This document shows positions 8,711 through 17,356 of a DNA stretch of 58,895 bases, piece by piece; within the stretch, counting starts at the first letter, position 1, and each line of letters begins with the position of its first letter. This DNA comes from Rubrobacter aplysinae. Its GTDB lineage: Bacteria > Actinomycetota > Rubrobacteria > Rubrobacterales > Rubrobacteraceae. Location of the stretch: assembly GCF_001029505.1 (NCBI RefSeq), contig NZ_LEKH01000014.1, positions 1-58,895 on the forward strand, in the 5' to 3' direction. Under the pieces are notes generated by a model, which was given only the letters and a program-made list of their open reading frames with translations, did no database searches and was not told where the DNA came from. The translations under genes and the position numbers were made by a program.

Positions 8711-9073
8711 ATGGATAGTAGACCCGCTTCGGTACAGGTAGACAAGCCGTGGGGCCGCTTCGACCAGTACACTCACAACCTCCCGTGCACGGTCAAGATC
8801 ATAACGGTGGTCCCCGGCGGCGTGCTTTCCCGGCAGTACCATCACGGCCGCGACGAGCTGTGGGTCGTGCTGGATCCCGGCGCCCGGGTGGAGCTCGGCG
8901 AGGACGTGTTGGAGCCGGAGGCGGGCGAGGAGCTTTTCATCCCGCGCCAGACGGTACACCGGCTCTCGACGGTCGGCGAGGAGCCGGTGAGGATATTGGA
9001 GATCTCCTTCGGAGAGTTCGACGAGGAGGACATAGTCCGCCTGGAGGACGTGTACGGCCGCGTCGGGCCGTGA
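8711..9073 (+). CDS. Cupin, type II phosphomannose isomerase-like C-terminal domain
   Basis: 120 residues. The start is ATG 8711 because GGAGG lies at 8701-8705; the frame is open further upstream but without a better start. RPASVQVDKPWGRFDQYT at the N terminus and GGVLSRQYHHGRDELWVVLD give the cupin metal-binding HH...E pattern. A later EELFIPRQTVHRLS supplies the last histidine. This is the C-terminal cupin of bifunctional mannose-6-phosphate isomerase/GDP-mannose pyrophosphorylase, here free-standing. It may isomerise a sugar phosphate or act as a small sugar-binding cupin. The Yip1 gene follows after 25 bases. Confidence 0.82.
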   Translation: MDSRPASVQVDKPWGRFDQYTHNLPCTVKIITVVPGGVLSRQYHHGRDELWVVLDPGARVELGEDVLEPEAGEELFIPRQTVHRLSTVGEEPVRILEISFGEFDEEDIVRLEDVYGRVGP

Positions 9074-9098
9074 GCCTCCGAGTGGAGAGCACAGCCTC

Positions 9099-9731
9099 TT
9101 GAGGCGGCGCAGGGGAAGACGGGAAGGTGGCTTCGACCTGGAGCGCCTGGCGCGGCATCAGGGAGAGGGGCGGCGCTCGCCCGAGGGCTTGGTGGAGGCG
9201 GCGCGAGAGGTGTGGCTCTCGCCGGTACGTTTCTTCCGGCACCTGGACCCGGAGGGCGGTCTGATCCGGCCGGCGGTCTTCGCCATCGTGGTCCTGTTTC
9301 TCAACCTGCTGCTCGGGGACCTTCTACAGGCTCTCTGGCTGCGGGACTTCGGTCCCGAGCTGCTGCGGCTGCCGCTGTTGGCGCTGGCCGCCGCCGGGCT
9401 GCTCGGCCCGGCGCTGGTCGCCCTGTTCGCCGGGCTCGTGCTATTCGTGCTCGACGGCGCGCCTTCCAGGGAGAGGCTCGGCCCGGCCTTCCGCGCCTTC
9501 GGCTACGTCTCGGCTATCGGCCTCGTGCTCTGGATACCGTTCGCGCCCCTGGCGGCCCTGCCCTACGCCGCCTACGTGGCCCACGTCGCCGTCGCGGAGA
9601 CTCTGGGGTCCAGCCGGACGAAGGCGGCCCTCGCGGTGCTGATACCGCTCGGCGCCCTGCTGCTCATACTCCTCATGCTCACCGGTCCGGAGGAGCTCTG
9701 GACCCTCTTCACGAACCCGCCCCAGAGCTAG
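9099..9731 (+). CDS. Yip1-domain membrane protein
   Basis: Up to 210 residues. After a basic N terminus, a LVEAAREVWLSPVRFFRHLD segment starts a Yip1-type membrane domain with about four or five hydrophobic spans (residues 50-200). The start is uncertain: TTG 9099 is the longest, while TTG 9189 or GTG 9192 would begin at the conserved segment. The protein resembles the product at 11046-11687, which also has a VETARRVAVEPAAFFRG start to its membrane domain. Function in bacteria is unknown. It follows the cupin gene closely and converges on the M20 hydrolase gene. Confidence 0.75.
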   Translation: MRRRRGRREGGFDLERLARHQGEGRRSPEGLVEAAREVWLSPVRFFRHLDPEGGLIRPAVFAIVVLFLNLLLGDLLQALWLRDFGPELLRLPLLALAAAGLLGPALVALFAGLVLFVLDGAPSRERLGPAFRAFGYVSAIGLVLWIPFAPLAALPYAAYVAHVAVAETLGSSRTKAALAVLIPLGALLLILLMLTGPEELWTLFTNPPQS

Positions 9732-9767
9732 AGGAAGTCAGAAGAGTTTAGAGGAGTTACACGGCGG

Positions 9768-10976
9768 CTAGCCCGCCGACTCAAGCGACTTCAGCGCGAG
9801 CGCGGTGAGCATCGCGGCTCCGCGGGGGAGTATCTCCTCGTCGAAGGCGAAGGCCGGGGTGTGCAGGCCGGACACGTCGCCGACCCCGAGCCACACGTAG
9901 GCTCCCGGCACCTCCTCGAGCATGAACGCGAAGTCCTCCCCGGCCATCGAGGGATGCCGGGCCTCGATCGCGCTCTCCTCCCCGAAAAGCTCCCCGGCCA
10001 CCTTTAGGGCGAAGTCGGCGGCTGACTCGTCGTTGCGGGTCACGGGGTAGGCGAAGCGGTAGTCCAGCTCCGCGTCGCCGCGCATGCCGCTGGCGACGCC
10101 GCGCGAGATCTCCTGTATCCGGTCGGGCATCCGCTCGCGCAGGGCGGGGTCCACGGTGCGCACCGTGCCCGCCAGCCGTGCGGTCTCCGGGATGATGTTG
10201 AAGGCGCTGCCGGCCCCGATCTCACCTATCGTGAGCACCGCGGCCTCCGAGGGGTCCACCTCGCGCGAGACGATGGTCTGTAGCGCCGTTGCGACGTAGG
10301 AGGCCATCATCACGGCGTCGGCGGTCAGATGCGGCATCGCGCCGTGTCCGCCTTGTCCGCGCACCTCCATCTCGAAGCCGTCGGCGGCGGCCATTATCGC
10401 GCCGCCTTTCGTCGAGAAGCTCCCGAACGTGAGCCCCGGCCACAGGTGGAGGGCGAAGACCTTGTCCAGCCCCCGCGTCACCCCCTCCTCGACCATTATC
10501 CGCCCCCCGGCGTAGCCTTCCTCGGCGGGCTGGAAGATGAACTTCACGTCGCCCTTTAGCCTGCTGCGCAGCTCGTCGGAGCACAGCGCGTGGGCCGCCC
10601 CGACGAGCATGCTCGTGTGCCCGTCGTGGCCGCAGGCGTGCATCCTGCCGTCCGTCTCCGAGGCGAACGGCAGCCCGGTCTCCTCGTGGATCGGCAGCGC
10701 GTCCATGTCGGCCCGCAGCCCGACGGTCGGGCCATCGCCAGACCCCCGAAGCGTCGCGACCACCCCGTTCTCGGCCAGCCCGGTCTGTATCTCCAGCGGC
10801 AAGCCTTCCAGGGCATCCACCACCTTGCGGGCGGTCTTCTCCGTGCCGAACCCGAGCTCTGGCTCGCGGTGTATGTCGCGCCGCAGGGCCACCATCGCCT
10901 CGCCGGAGCGTTCCCGGATGCCACCCTCGATCCACTCGAACTTCCCGGACTTTTCGGACCTGTCAACCGTACCCAT
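9768..10976 (-). CDS. M20 family metal-dependent amidohydrolase (hippurate hydrolase-like)
   Basis: 402 residues. The metal-binding and catalytic blocks of the M20D group are visible: RADMDALPIHEETG, HACGHDGHTSMLVGAA, FQPAEEGYAGGRIM and a late HPSMAGEDFAFML. A dimerisation lid domain sits in between (about residues 190-310). These enzymes remove acyl groups from N-acyl amino acids or hydrolyse amino-acid conjugates such as hippurate or IAA conjugates, using two divalent metals in the cytosol. ATG at 10976 follows GGAGG. The Yip1-domain gene lies upstream on the same strand. Confidence 0.92.
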   Translation of the reverse strand: MGTVDRSEKSGKFEWIEGGIRERSGEAMVALRRDIHREPELGFGTEKTARKVVDALEGLPLEIQTGLAENGVVATLRGSGDGPTVGLRADMDALPIHEETGLPFASETDGRMHACGHDGHTSMLVGAAHALCSDELRSRLKGDVKFIFQPAEEGYAGGRIMVEEGVTRGLDKVFALHLWPGLTFGSFSTKGGAIMAAADGFEMEVRGQGGHGAMPHLTADAVMMASYVATALQTIVSREVDPSEAAVLTIGEIGAGSAFNIIPETARLAGTVRTVDPALRERMPDRIQEISRGVASGMRGDAELDYRFAYPVTRNDESAADFALKVAGELFGEESAIEARHPSMAGEDFAFMLEEVPGAYVWLGVGDVSGLHTPAFAFDEEILPRGAAMLTALALKSLESAG

Positions 10977-11045
10977 AACCAGAACCTCCGCTCGCGCCTT
11001 CTAATGATCTCTGATACCGGGAGTCTACAGCAGCGCCGGGGCGGC

Positions 11046-11687
11046 TTACGCGCCGGCGGCCAGGAAGCCTGAGGCCAGGGATGCGGCGAAGAACAGGAGG
11101 GGTATGGCGGCCACGATGGCGGCCCGCGCCGGGGTGGTGTCGTGGGCCTCCCGCACCGCGACGAAGACCAGATAGTAGCCGTAGAGCGTCGCCAGAAATC
11201 CGACGACCGGGAGCCAGGAGAGCAGCGAGACCACGCTGGTGTAAGCATAGATCTTGAACGTCGCCCAGTACCCGGCGTTGTCCCGGCCGACCACTATCCG
11301 CACCAGGATCTGATATATGAAAGACCCTATATAAAGCCCGAGCACTATGAACAGCGGCGCCAGCACGACAAAGGCCAACGCTATCCCGGCCAGAGCCAGC
11401 CCGCCAAACTGTCCCGAGACCGCCTCCGGCGGGCCGAACGCCTCCCCACCAAACGGCCCGAGATCAACCGGCGCCAGAAACTCCACGGCTATCCCGAGCG
11501 CCGCGGAAACGACGCCGCAGATAATTGCGAAGACCATCGGCGGCAACACCCGGTCCTCGTTCGTTACCCCGCGAAAGAAAGCGGCGGGCTCCACCGCCAC
11601 CCGCCGGGCCGTTTCCACAAAACTCTCCAACGGCCTCGAAGGCTCGAAGCCTGGCTCGCCGCCCCCGGGGCGCTGACTCGCGTCCAT
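11046..11687 (-). CDS. Yip1-domain membrane protein (paralogue of 9099-9731)
   Basis: 213 residues with a soluble, Pro/Gly-rich N terminus (about 25 residues), then a VETARRVAVEPAAFFRG helix and five predicted membrane spans (residues 45-210), including GLYIGSFIYQILVRIVVG. The layout matches Yip1 family proteins, which in bacteria have no settled role. Start ATG 11687 is preceded by GAGGGGTAGAGGA. It lies 69 bases upstream of the M20 hydrolase on the same strand and may be co-transcribed with it. The second Yip1 gene stands on the other side of the hydrolase. Confidence 0.8.
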   Translation of the reverse strand: MDASQRPGGGEPGFEPSRPLESFVETARRVAVEPAAFFRGVTNEDRVLPPMVFAIICGVVSAALGIAVEFLAPVDLGPFGGEAFGPPEAVSGQFGGLALAGIALAFVVLAPLFIVLGLYIGSFIYQILVRIVVGRDNAGYWATFKIYAYTSVVSLLSWLPVVGFLATLYGYYLVFVAVREAHDTTPARAAIVAAIPLLFFAASLASGFLAAGA

Positions 11688-11839
11688 GTCCTCTACCCCT
11701 CTCCCGCCCCTCTACAGAGCCTCTACAAAATCCGGGCGGATAGCTTTTCTACTGCTCCTCCAACACTTCTCTAACACTTTTCTGAGGACAAACTACACGA
11801 GAACCTCCGGCTAACGCCACAACATACGCCGTAACGGTT

Positions 11840-11868
11840 TTGACAGCTCCCTCCGATTTCGCTATTGT
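11840..11868 (+). promoter_or_regulatory. Sigma-70 type promoter for the branched-chain transporter operon
   Basis: TTGACA at 11840-11845 and TATTGT at 11863-11868 are separated by 17 bases, a near-consensus housekeeping promoter. It points at the substrate-binding protein gene and would give a leader of about 210 bases. That leader holds a G/C-rich fold, roughly CGCCGCG 11884-11890 against CGCGGGCG 11913-11920, followed by GCTTTT, possibly an attenuator. No leader peptide rich in Leu, Ile or Val was seen. The rest of 11688-12090 shows no gene. Confidence 0.7.
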
Positions 11869-12090
11869 TGGACATTAAACAAACGCCGCGAAAGGGAACC
11901 GGGGCCGAGGCCCGCGGGCGGCTTTTGTAGTTTTGGGGTTTTCCGGAGCACGGAGGAGGTTAGAGAGCCGGGAAAGTTCGGTGCTGGATTGGCGTGAGGC
12001 GTCCGGCGGAGCCTGCGGAAGAGCTGGAGTGCGGCCCTGCAGGGGCGGAACGGACAAGCTGAACAAGATAGCCGAAAAGAGAGCCGAAGA

Positions 12091-13317
12091 ATGGGGTGGG
12101 GAATGGTAAGGAAGATCAGGCTAGCAACGGCCTTGCTCATGGCCGCGACCATGGCATTCGCGGTCACCGCCTGCGGAGGATCGGGCGGTTCCGGGGACTC
12201 TGGCGGCTCCGGAGGTTCCGGAGGCGACGGGCAGACGGCGACCATCGGCTACAGCGGGCCCCTCTCCGGGGGCGCGGCGCTGTACGGCCAGAACGCGTTG
12301 GACGGCATAAACATGGCCGTCAAGGACCTCAACGAAGACAAGATCGAGATAGACGGCGAGCCGGTTACGTTCGAGGTCGAGTCTCTGGACGATCAGTATT
12401 TGCCGGACGAGGCGGCGACCAACGCCCAGAGGCTCGTGCAGCAGAACGGCGCGCCCGTCGTGTTCATCCCGCATTCCGGCGGCATCTTCGCCGCGCAGGA
12501 GATCAACGACAGCCGCAACGAGTTCCTGATCGGGGCCTACAGCAGCGACCCGGCGATCCTGGAGCAGGAGAACGACCTGACGATGATGATCCCGCCCCGC
12601 TTCGACAGCTACATGAAGCCGTTCGCCGAGACCACCATGCAGGACTTCGGCGGCAAGCTCGGCCTCGTCCCGACCGAGAGCGAGTACGGCCTTGAGTGGA
12701 CCGACTACATAACCGACGAGTGGGAGTCCCAGGGCGGCGAGGTCCTCTCGAACAACGGCGTGGACTACACCACGACCACCGACTACGCGAGCCCGGTCAG
12801 CCAGGCGCTCTCGGAGAACCCGGACGTCCTGTTCGTCGGCGGCCCGTCGCAGCCAACCGCGCTGGTCATGGAAGAGGCCCGCGAGCAGGGCTTCGAGGGC
12901 GGTTTCATGGTGATGGACCAGGCAAAGTTCTCCGAGATGGAGGGCTTCACCGACTTCGACAACTTCAACGGCTCGACCGGTGTCCTGCCCGTAATCGAGT
13001 CCGACAGCCCGGGCATAGACCAGTTCATAGAGAAGTACAACAAGCAGGTTACCGACGAGAGGCCGGTGGTCTCCGAGGTCGCCTACAACTATCAGGCGAT
13101 GCACATAGTCGCACAGGCGATGAAGCTCGCCGGCACCACCGAGGACCCGCAGGAGATCCGGGAGAGCATAGAGCCCGCCATCGAGGAGGTCAGCGATGAG
13201 TACAAGGTGGCCAACTTCCCCACGAGCTTCACCGAGGACGGTCACCTCGAAGGCCCGGTCACGGCGACCTACATACAGGAAGAGGAGTACACCCCGCTGG
13301 AGATCCCACAGCAGTAG
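12091..13317 (+). CDS. Branched-chain amino-acid type ABC transporter, substrate-binding lipoprotein
   Basis: 408 residues. A lipoprotein signal peptide (basic MVRKIR, hydrophobic stretch, lipobox VTAC at about residues 26-29) is followed by a Gly/Ser linker of some 20 residues. The mature part begins TATIGYSGPLSGGAALYGQN, the opening of type I periplasmic binding proteins of the LivJ/amide-urea class. It should capture amino acids or related amides outside the membrane and deliver them to the LivHM permease encoded next. ATG 12103, in frame, gives a more usual signal peptide than ATG 12091. The ligand is not predictable. Confidence 0.93.
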   Translation: MGWGMVRKIRLATALLMAATMAFAVTACGGSGGSGDSGGSGGSGGDGQTATIGYSGPLSGGAALYGQNALDGINMAVKDLNEDKIEIDGEPVTFEVESLDDQYLPDEAATNAQRLVQQNGAPVVFIPHSGGIFAAQEINDSRNEFLIGAYSSDPAILEQENDLTMMIPPRFDSYMKPFAETTMQDFGGKLGLVPTESEYGLEWTDYITDEWESQGGEVLSNNGVDYTTTTDYASPVSQALSENPDVLFVGGPSQPTALVMEEAREQGFEGGFMVMDQAKFSEMEGFTDFDNFNGSTGVLPVIESDSPGIDQFIEKYNKQVTDERPVVSEVAYNYQAMHIVAQAMKLAGTTEDPQEIRESIEPAIEEVSDEYKVANFPTSFTEDGHLEGPVTATYIQEEEYTPLEIPQQ

Positions 13318-13423
13318 GCGGGCTCTGGCCGGTGGCTGGCTCTCTAGCCGCCGGCCGGCCGGGGCCACCCGACCCAGGGATACTTCTAGCACGGTTACAC
13401 ATCTTCCGGGAGAAAAGGGGTAG

Positions 13424-14284
13424 ATGGAGCTCTTTCTACAACAGCTGGTAAACGGGATCGCCCTCGGCAGCGTGTATAGTCTCGCGGCGCTCGGGCTGAC
13501 GCTGGTCTTCGGGGTCTTGCGGATACCGAACCTGGCGCACGGCGCGCTGTACATGGTCGGGGCGTACGTAACCTACTTCGCCCTGACCTCCTACGGGATA
13601 CCCTACATAGCCGCAATCGGGGTGGCCGCCGTGGTCCTGGCGGTGATCGGGGTTCTCATGGAGCGGCTGGTCTTCCACCCCCTGCGAAACGCGCCCCACA
13701 CCCACCACCTCATAGCCGCCGTCGGGATGCTGTTTTTCCTGCAGTCCGGGGCGCAGGTGCTGTGGGGCTCCCAGTTCCGGGAGATGCCGAGCCCGTTCGC
13801 GGGGGTCGTCAACGTGTTCGGCATCGGCATCGGTGGACAGCGTATCTTGATAATCGCGGCCTCGGTGGTCGTCATGGTCGGGCTGTTCCTGTTCCTGAAA
13901 AAGACCGTGCCCGGACAGACGATAGAGGCCATAGAGCAGGACCGCACGGGGGCCTCTCTGGTCGGCATAGACGCAAACCGGGTCTCCATGATGACCTTCG
14001 GCATCTCGGCGGCGCTGGCCGCGGTGGCCGCCGGTCTCGTCGCGCCCATAAACCTGCTCTCCCCGACGATGGGCGACGCGCTGAACCTCAAGGTGTTCGC
14101 CATAATCATCCTCGGAGGTCTCGGGAGCATACCGGGGGCCATAGTCGGGGGCTTCGCCCTGGCGCTGGCGGAGGTGTTCTCAAACACCTACATCTCGAAC
14201 GCGTTCGGGGAGGCAATCGGCTTCGTGTTCCTCCTCATCGTGCTCGCCGTCCGGCCCACGGGCCTGTTCTCGAAGGGAGCCTGA
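13424..14284 (+). CDS. livH: Branched-chain amino-acid ABC transporter permease
   Basis: 286 residues, nearly all hydrophobic, with about eight spans. NGIALGSVYSLAALGLTLVF at the N terminus and GILRIPNLAHGAL-like sequence (here VLRIPNLAHGALYM) are LivH hallmarks. AIIILGGLGSIPGAIVGGF near the C terminus is the loop that contacts the ATPase. It forms the inner-membrane channel with LivM. It follows the binding-protein gene after 106 bases and is followed two bases later by livM, so it belongs to the same operon. ATG 13424 follows GAGAAAAGGGG. Confidence 0.94.
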   Translation: MELFLQQLVNGIALGSVYSLAALGLTLVFGVLRIPNLAHGALYMVGAYVTYFALTSYGIPYIAAIGVAAVVLAVIGVLMERLVFHPLRNAPHTHHLIAAVGMLFFLQSGAQVLWGSQFREMPSPFAGVVNVFGIGIGGQRILIIAASVVVMVGLFLFLKKTVPGQTIEAIEQDRTGASLVGIDANRVSMMTFGISAALAAVAAGLVAPINLLSPTMGDALNLKVFAIIILGGLGSIPGAIVGGFALALAEVFSNTYISNAFGEAIGFVFLLIVLAVRPTGLFSKGA

Positions 14285-14285
14285 G

Positions 14286-15338
14286 TTGGGGGCTCTCACG
14301 GGTTTCAGAAACCACTGGAAGAAGCTGGGTCTCGTAGCGCTGCTCGTCGTGGCGCTGCTAGTGCCGCTGATCGCGCCGAACGACTACGTACTCGGGGTCG
14401 TCATCCTGGCCTTCGTGTGGGCGATAGCGACGTACGGGCTGAACGTGTTGCTCGGCTACACGGGGCAGCTCACCCTGGCCCACGCGGGGTTCTTCGGCAT
14501 CGGGGCCTACACGGTCGGGGTACTTACGGTGAACTACGGGTTCCCGTTCTGGCCCTCGCTGCTCCTCGGGGTGGTGCTCGCCAGCGTGCTCGGGTATCTC
14601 ATCGGCATCTTCGCGCTGAGGACCCGGGACGAGTACTTTGCCATCTTCACCCTCGGGGTGGGGTTCGTGATCTTCCTGGTGATAGATAACTGGGAGTCCT
14701 TGACAGGCGGCCCGAGGGGGCTTATCGGGGTGCCGTACCCGGAGCCTATAGGCCCCATCAGCTTCGACGGTCCGGTCGCCATCTACTATCTGGTGCTGTT
14801 CTTCCTGATCCTGACGATCTACGTCTCGGCGGCCATAGCGCGCTCTCTTTTGGGCCGGACCTTCATGGCGATCCGGAACAGCGAGGAGCTTGCCGCCTCG
14901 ATGGGCATAAACGTCGGCCGTAACAAGCAGCTAGCGTTCACCATCTCGACCGCGATAGCGGGCCTGGCGGGCGGGCTGTACTCGACCTACATAGGGTTCC
15001 TCGGGCCGGCGGTGGTAAACGTGCCGTCCTCGTTCGAGGTGCTCATGTACCTGCTGGTCGGCGGCATGGGCTCGCTGTCGGGGCCGCTGGTGGGCGCGAT
15101 ACTCGTCACGTTCCTGTTCCAGAGCCTGCAGGAGTTCGAGGCGTACCGGCTCGTGATCCTGGGCCCGGTCGTGATCCTGATAATCATCTTCTTCCCGCGC
15201 GGGCTGGCCGGTATCTGGCAGAGTCTCGCCGCCCGGCTCTCTTCCGGCCGGGGCACGTCCGAGTCGGGAGAGGAAGGGACGGCCGCCGGTCCGGCCTCGG
15301 AGAGCCCGGAGAGCCCGAAGAAAGAGGAGGTCGGCTAG
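14286..15338 (+). CDS. livM: Branched-chain amino-acid ABC transporter permease
   Basis: 350 residues with about nine membrane spans. GLNVLLGYTGQLTLAHAGFF and GAYTVGVLT are the LivM signature. A late YLLVGGMGSLSGPLVGAIL is the ATPase-contact loop. The last 45 residues are a soluble tail rich in Ser, Glu and Pro with no recognisable domain. The start is TTG at 14286, directly after the livH stop, which implies translational coupling. It partners LivH to form the translocation pore. The gene stops one base before livG begins. Confidence 0.94.
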   Translation: MGALTGFRNHWKKLGLVALLVVALLVPLIAPNDYVLGVVILAFVWAIATYGLNVLLGYTGQLTLAHAGFFGIGAYTVGVLTVNYGFPFWPSLLLGVVLASVLGYLIGIFALRTRDEYFAIFTLGVGFVIFLVIDNWESLTGGPRGLIGVPYPEPIGPISFDGPVAIYYLVLFFLILTIYVSAAIARSLLGRTFMAIRNSEELAASMGINVGRNKQLAFTISTAIAGLAGGLYSTYIGFLGPAVVNVPSSFEVLMYLLVGGMGSLSGPLVGAILVTFLFQSLQEFEAYRLVILGPVVILIIIFFPRGLAGIWQSLAARLSSGRGTSESGEEGTAAGPASESPESPKKEEVG

Positions 15339-16142
15339 ATGGCGCGGATGCTGCTCGGCACCGAGGGGCTCGGCAAGGAGTTCGGCGGGCTGAAGGCGGT
15401 GGACGGCGTGGACTTCTCCGTCGAGGAGGGGACCGTTACCGCCATTATCGGGCCGAACGGGGCCGGGAAGTCCACCTTCTTCAACCTGATAAGCGGCTTC
15501 TACAAGCCGACCTCGGGCCGGGTCTCGCTGGCGGGCGAGGACATAACCGGGCTCCCGGCGCACCGCACGGTCCGCCTCGGCATGGCCCGGACCTTCCAGG
15601 TCACGAGCCTCTTTCAGGACTCCACCGTGCTCGACAACGTCATGGTCGGCCACCGGGTCCGCACCAAGAGCAACCTCTTCGACGCGGTGCTGCGCACCCC
15701 GCGCGCCCGGCGAGAGGAGCGTCAGTGCCGGGAGCGGGCGATGGAGGCTCTGGAGTTCGTGGGCTGCGAGCACCTGGCGGACAGGACGGCGGGCAACGTC
15801 TCCCAGGAGGAGCAGAAGCGCGTCTCGGTCGCGCTCGCGCTGGCCACCGAGCCGAAGCTGGTGCTGCTGGACGAGCCGGCCGCCGGGGTGAACAACGAGG
15901 AGACCGAGGGGCTCGGGGAGCTTATCCGCAAGATGGTCGGCCACGGCTACACCGTGTGCCTGGTGGAGCACAAGATGAGCATGGTGATGGGGCTGGCGGA
16001 CAGGATCATGGTCCTGGAGCACGGCGAGAAGATAGCCGAGGGTACGCCGGAGGAGATCTCCTCCGACGAGCGGGTCATAGAAGCATATCTCGGGGCTTCG
16101 GAGGACGAGGACGCAGACACCGGGGGAGATTCGCATGCTTGA
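15339..16142 (+). CDS. livG: Branched-chain amino-acid ABC transporter ATPase LivG, with atypical signature motif
   Basis: 267 residues. Walker [10 protein letters not shown] is near residues 39-47, Walker [13 protein letters not shown] is intact, and the switch histidine is in VEHKMSM. The ABC signature, usually LSYGQQR or LSGGQ in this family, reads VSQEEQKR here, so the glycines that contact ATP are absent. The rest is normal LivG and the C terminus has the EGTPEEI and VIEAYLG blocks. It should hydrolyse ATP for the LivHM pore together with LivF. ATG follows immediately on the livM stop codon. Confidence 0.93.
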   Translation: MARMLLGTEGLGKEFGGLKAVDGVDFSVEEGTVTAIIGPNGAGKSTFFNLISGFYKPTSGRVSLAGEDITGLPAHRTVRLGMARTFQVTSLFQDSTVLDNVMVGHRVRTKSNLFDAVLRTPRARREERQCRERAMEALEFVGCEHLADRTAGNVSQEEQKRVSVALALATEPKLVLLDEPAAGVNNEETEGLGELIRKMVGHGYTVCLVEHKMSMVMGLADRIMVLEHGEKIAEGTPEEISSDERVIEAYLGASEDEDADTGGDSHA

Positions 16143-16842
16143 GATCTCGGACCTCAGCGTCCGCTACGGTGAGTTCCTGGCTCTACGAGGCGTCTCGCTG
16201 GAGGTCGCCGAAGGCGAGCTCGTCGTGGTCCTCGGGGCGAACGGCGCTGGCAAGAGCACGCTCTTCCGAACCATAAACGGCCTCATGAAGCCGGACTCGG
16301 GCGAGATAACGTTCCAGGGCTCGCGCATAGACGGCCGCCCGGCGAACGCGGTGGTGAAGGCCGGCATCGCCCAGAGCGCGGAGGGCCGCCACCTCTTTCC
16401 CGAGCTCTCGGTGCAAAAGAACCTCACGCTCGGCGCGTACCTCCGGCGCCGGGACCGCGCGGGGGTAAAGAGCTCAATTGAGCGAGTGTACGAGCTGTTC
16501 CCGATACTCTACGACAAGCGGAACGACCCGGCGGGCTCGCTCTCGGGCGGCCAGCAGCAGATGGTCGCGATAGGCCGGGCACTGATGGCGGAGCCCAGGC
16601 TCCTGATCCTGGACGAGCCCTCGCTGGGCCTAGCGCCGCTCGTCACCAAGCAGATGCTCGAAGCGGTGGTGGAGATCAACCACGGCGGCATAACGGTCCT
16701 CCTGGCCGAGCAGAACGCCCAGGCCGCGCTCGGTATCGCCCACAAGGGCTACGTTATCGAGAACGGGCTGGTAACCCTGGAGGGCACGAGAGACGAGCTA
16801 ATGGACAACTCCGAGGTCCGGCGCGCCTACATGGGCGCGTAG
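16135..16842 (+). CDS. livF: Branched-chain amino-acid ABC transporter ATPase
   Basis: 235 residues. Walker [11 protein letters not shown]-loop region [20 protein letters not shown], a canonical LSGGQQQM signature, Walker [14 protein letters not shown] and the AEQNAQAAL switch are all in order. It forms the second ATPase of the LivFG heterodimer. Because LivG has a degenerate signature here, the ATP site that uses LivF's signature may be the catalytically stronger one; this is inference. ATG 16135 overlaps the livG stop by eight bases. It ends the operon and converges on the GntR gene 15 bases downstream. Confidence 0.95.
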   Translation: MLEISDLSVRYGEFLALRGVSLEVAEGELVVVLGANGAGKSTLFRTINGLMKPDSGEITFQGSRIDGRPANAVVKAGIAQSAEGRHLFPELSVQKNLTLGAYLRRRDRAGVKSSIERVYELFPILYDKRNDPAGSLSGGQQQMVAIGRALMAEPRLLILDEPSLGLAPLVTKQMLEAVVEINHGGITVLLAEQNAQAALGIAHKGYVIENGLVTLEGTRDELMDNSEVRRAYMGA

Positions 16843-16857
16843 CGGGCCAATCCCGCG

Positions 16858-17244
16858 CTACCCCCGCAGACGCTCGAACTCGGCGTCGAAGCGCTCCCAG
16901 ATGGCGTCCTCGTCTAGCCCGAGCCCGACGGCATCCCGCACCAGGGCGCGTAGCCGCTCGTCCAGCGCGGCTAGCTGACGCTCGCGCTGCTCCTCGCCAG
17001 AGCCCTCGACGACCACCGTACCCACCCCGGGACGGCTCTCGAGAAGCCCCATCCGCCGCAGCTCCCCATAGGCCTTGACCACCGTGTTCGGGGCGACGGA
17101 GACCTCTTCCGCGAGCTGGCGCACAGTCGGCAGCCTCTCACCGGCCCGGAGGCTGCCGACCTCAACGCCGTGTCTTACCTGCTCTACTATCTGCAAATAT
17201 ATGGGGATTCCGCTGCGCTGGTCCACGTCTATCCGGATCGCCAC
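16858..17244 (-). CDS. GntR-family regulator, YtrA subfamily
   Basis: 128 residues from GTG 17244, chosen because GGGAGGTCAGG sits just before it; the frame stays open a further 12 codons upstream. IRIDVDQRSGIPIYLQIVEQ and a winged helix (LPTVRQLAEEVSVAPNTVVK, then AYGELRRMGLLESRPGVGT) form the DNA-binding domain. The short C-terminal helical tail of about 45 residues, with no large ligand domain, is typical of YtrA types, which usually control nearby ABC transporters. It converges on livF, but control of the liv operon is only a guess. Confidence 0.88.
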   Translation of the reverse strand: MAIRIDVDQRSGIPIYLQIVEQVRHGVEVGSLRAGERLPTVRQLAEEVSVAPNTVVKAYGELRRMGLLESRPGVGTVVVEGSGEEQRERQLAALDERLRALVRDAVGLGLDEDAIWERFDAEFERLRG

Positions 17245-17356
17245 CCTGACCTCCCAGTAGCTCGGCGCGCTTTGCATCACTCTGCATTATTGTGTTGGAT
17301 GGAGGTTACAGTGGAACACGGTAACACCCTTTGCCGCCGTGCGATAGCCTGGGGTT

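Noticed and set aside
11869-12090. T-box or leader-peptide attenuator for the branched-chain transporter
   Set aside because: No T-box core sequence and no Leu/Ile/Val-rich leader frame; only a modest G/C-rich hairpin.
12121-13554. Long minus-strand frame over the binding-protein gene (477 residues)
   Set aside because: It is antisense to a clear lipoprotein gene and lacks any recognisable motif.
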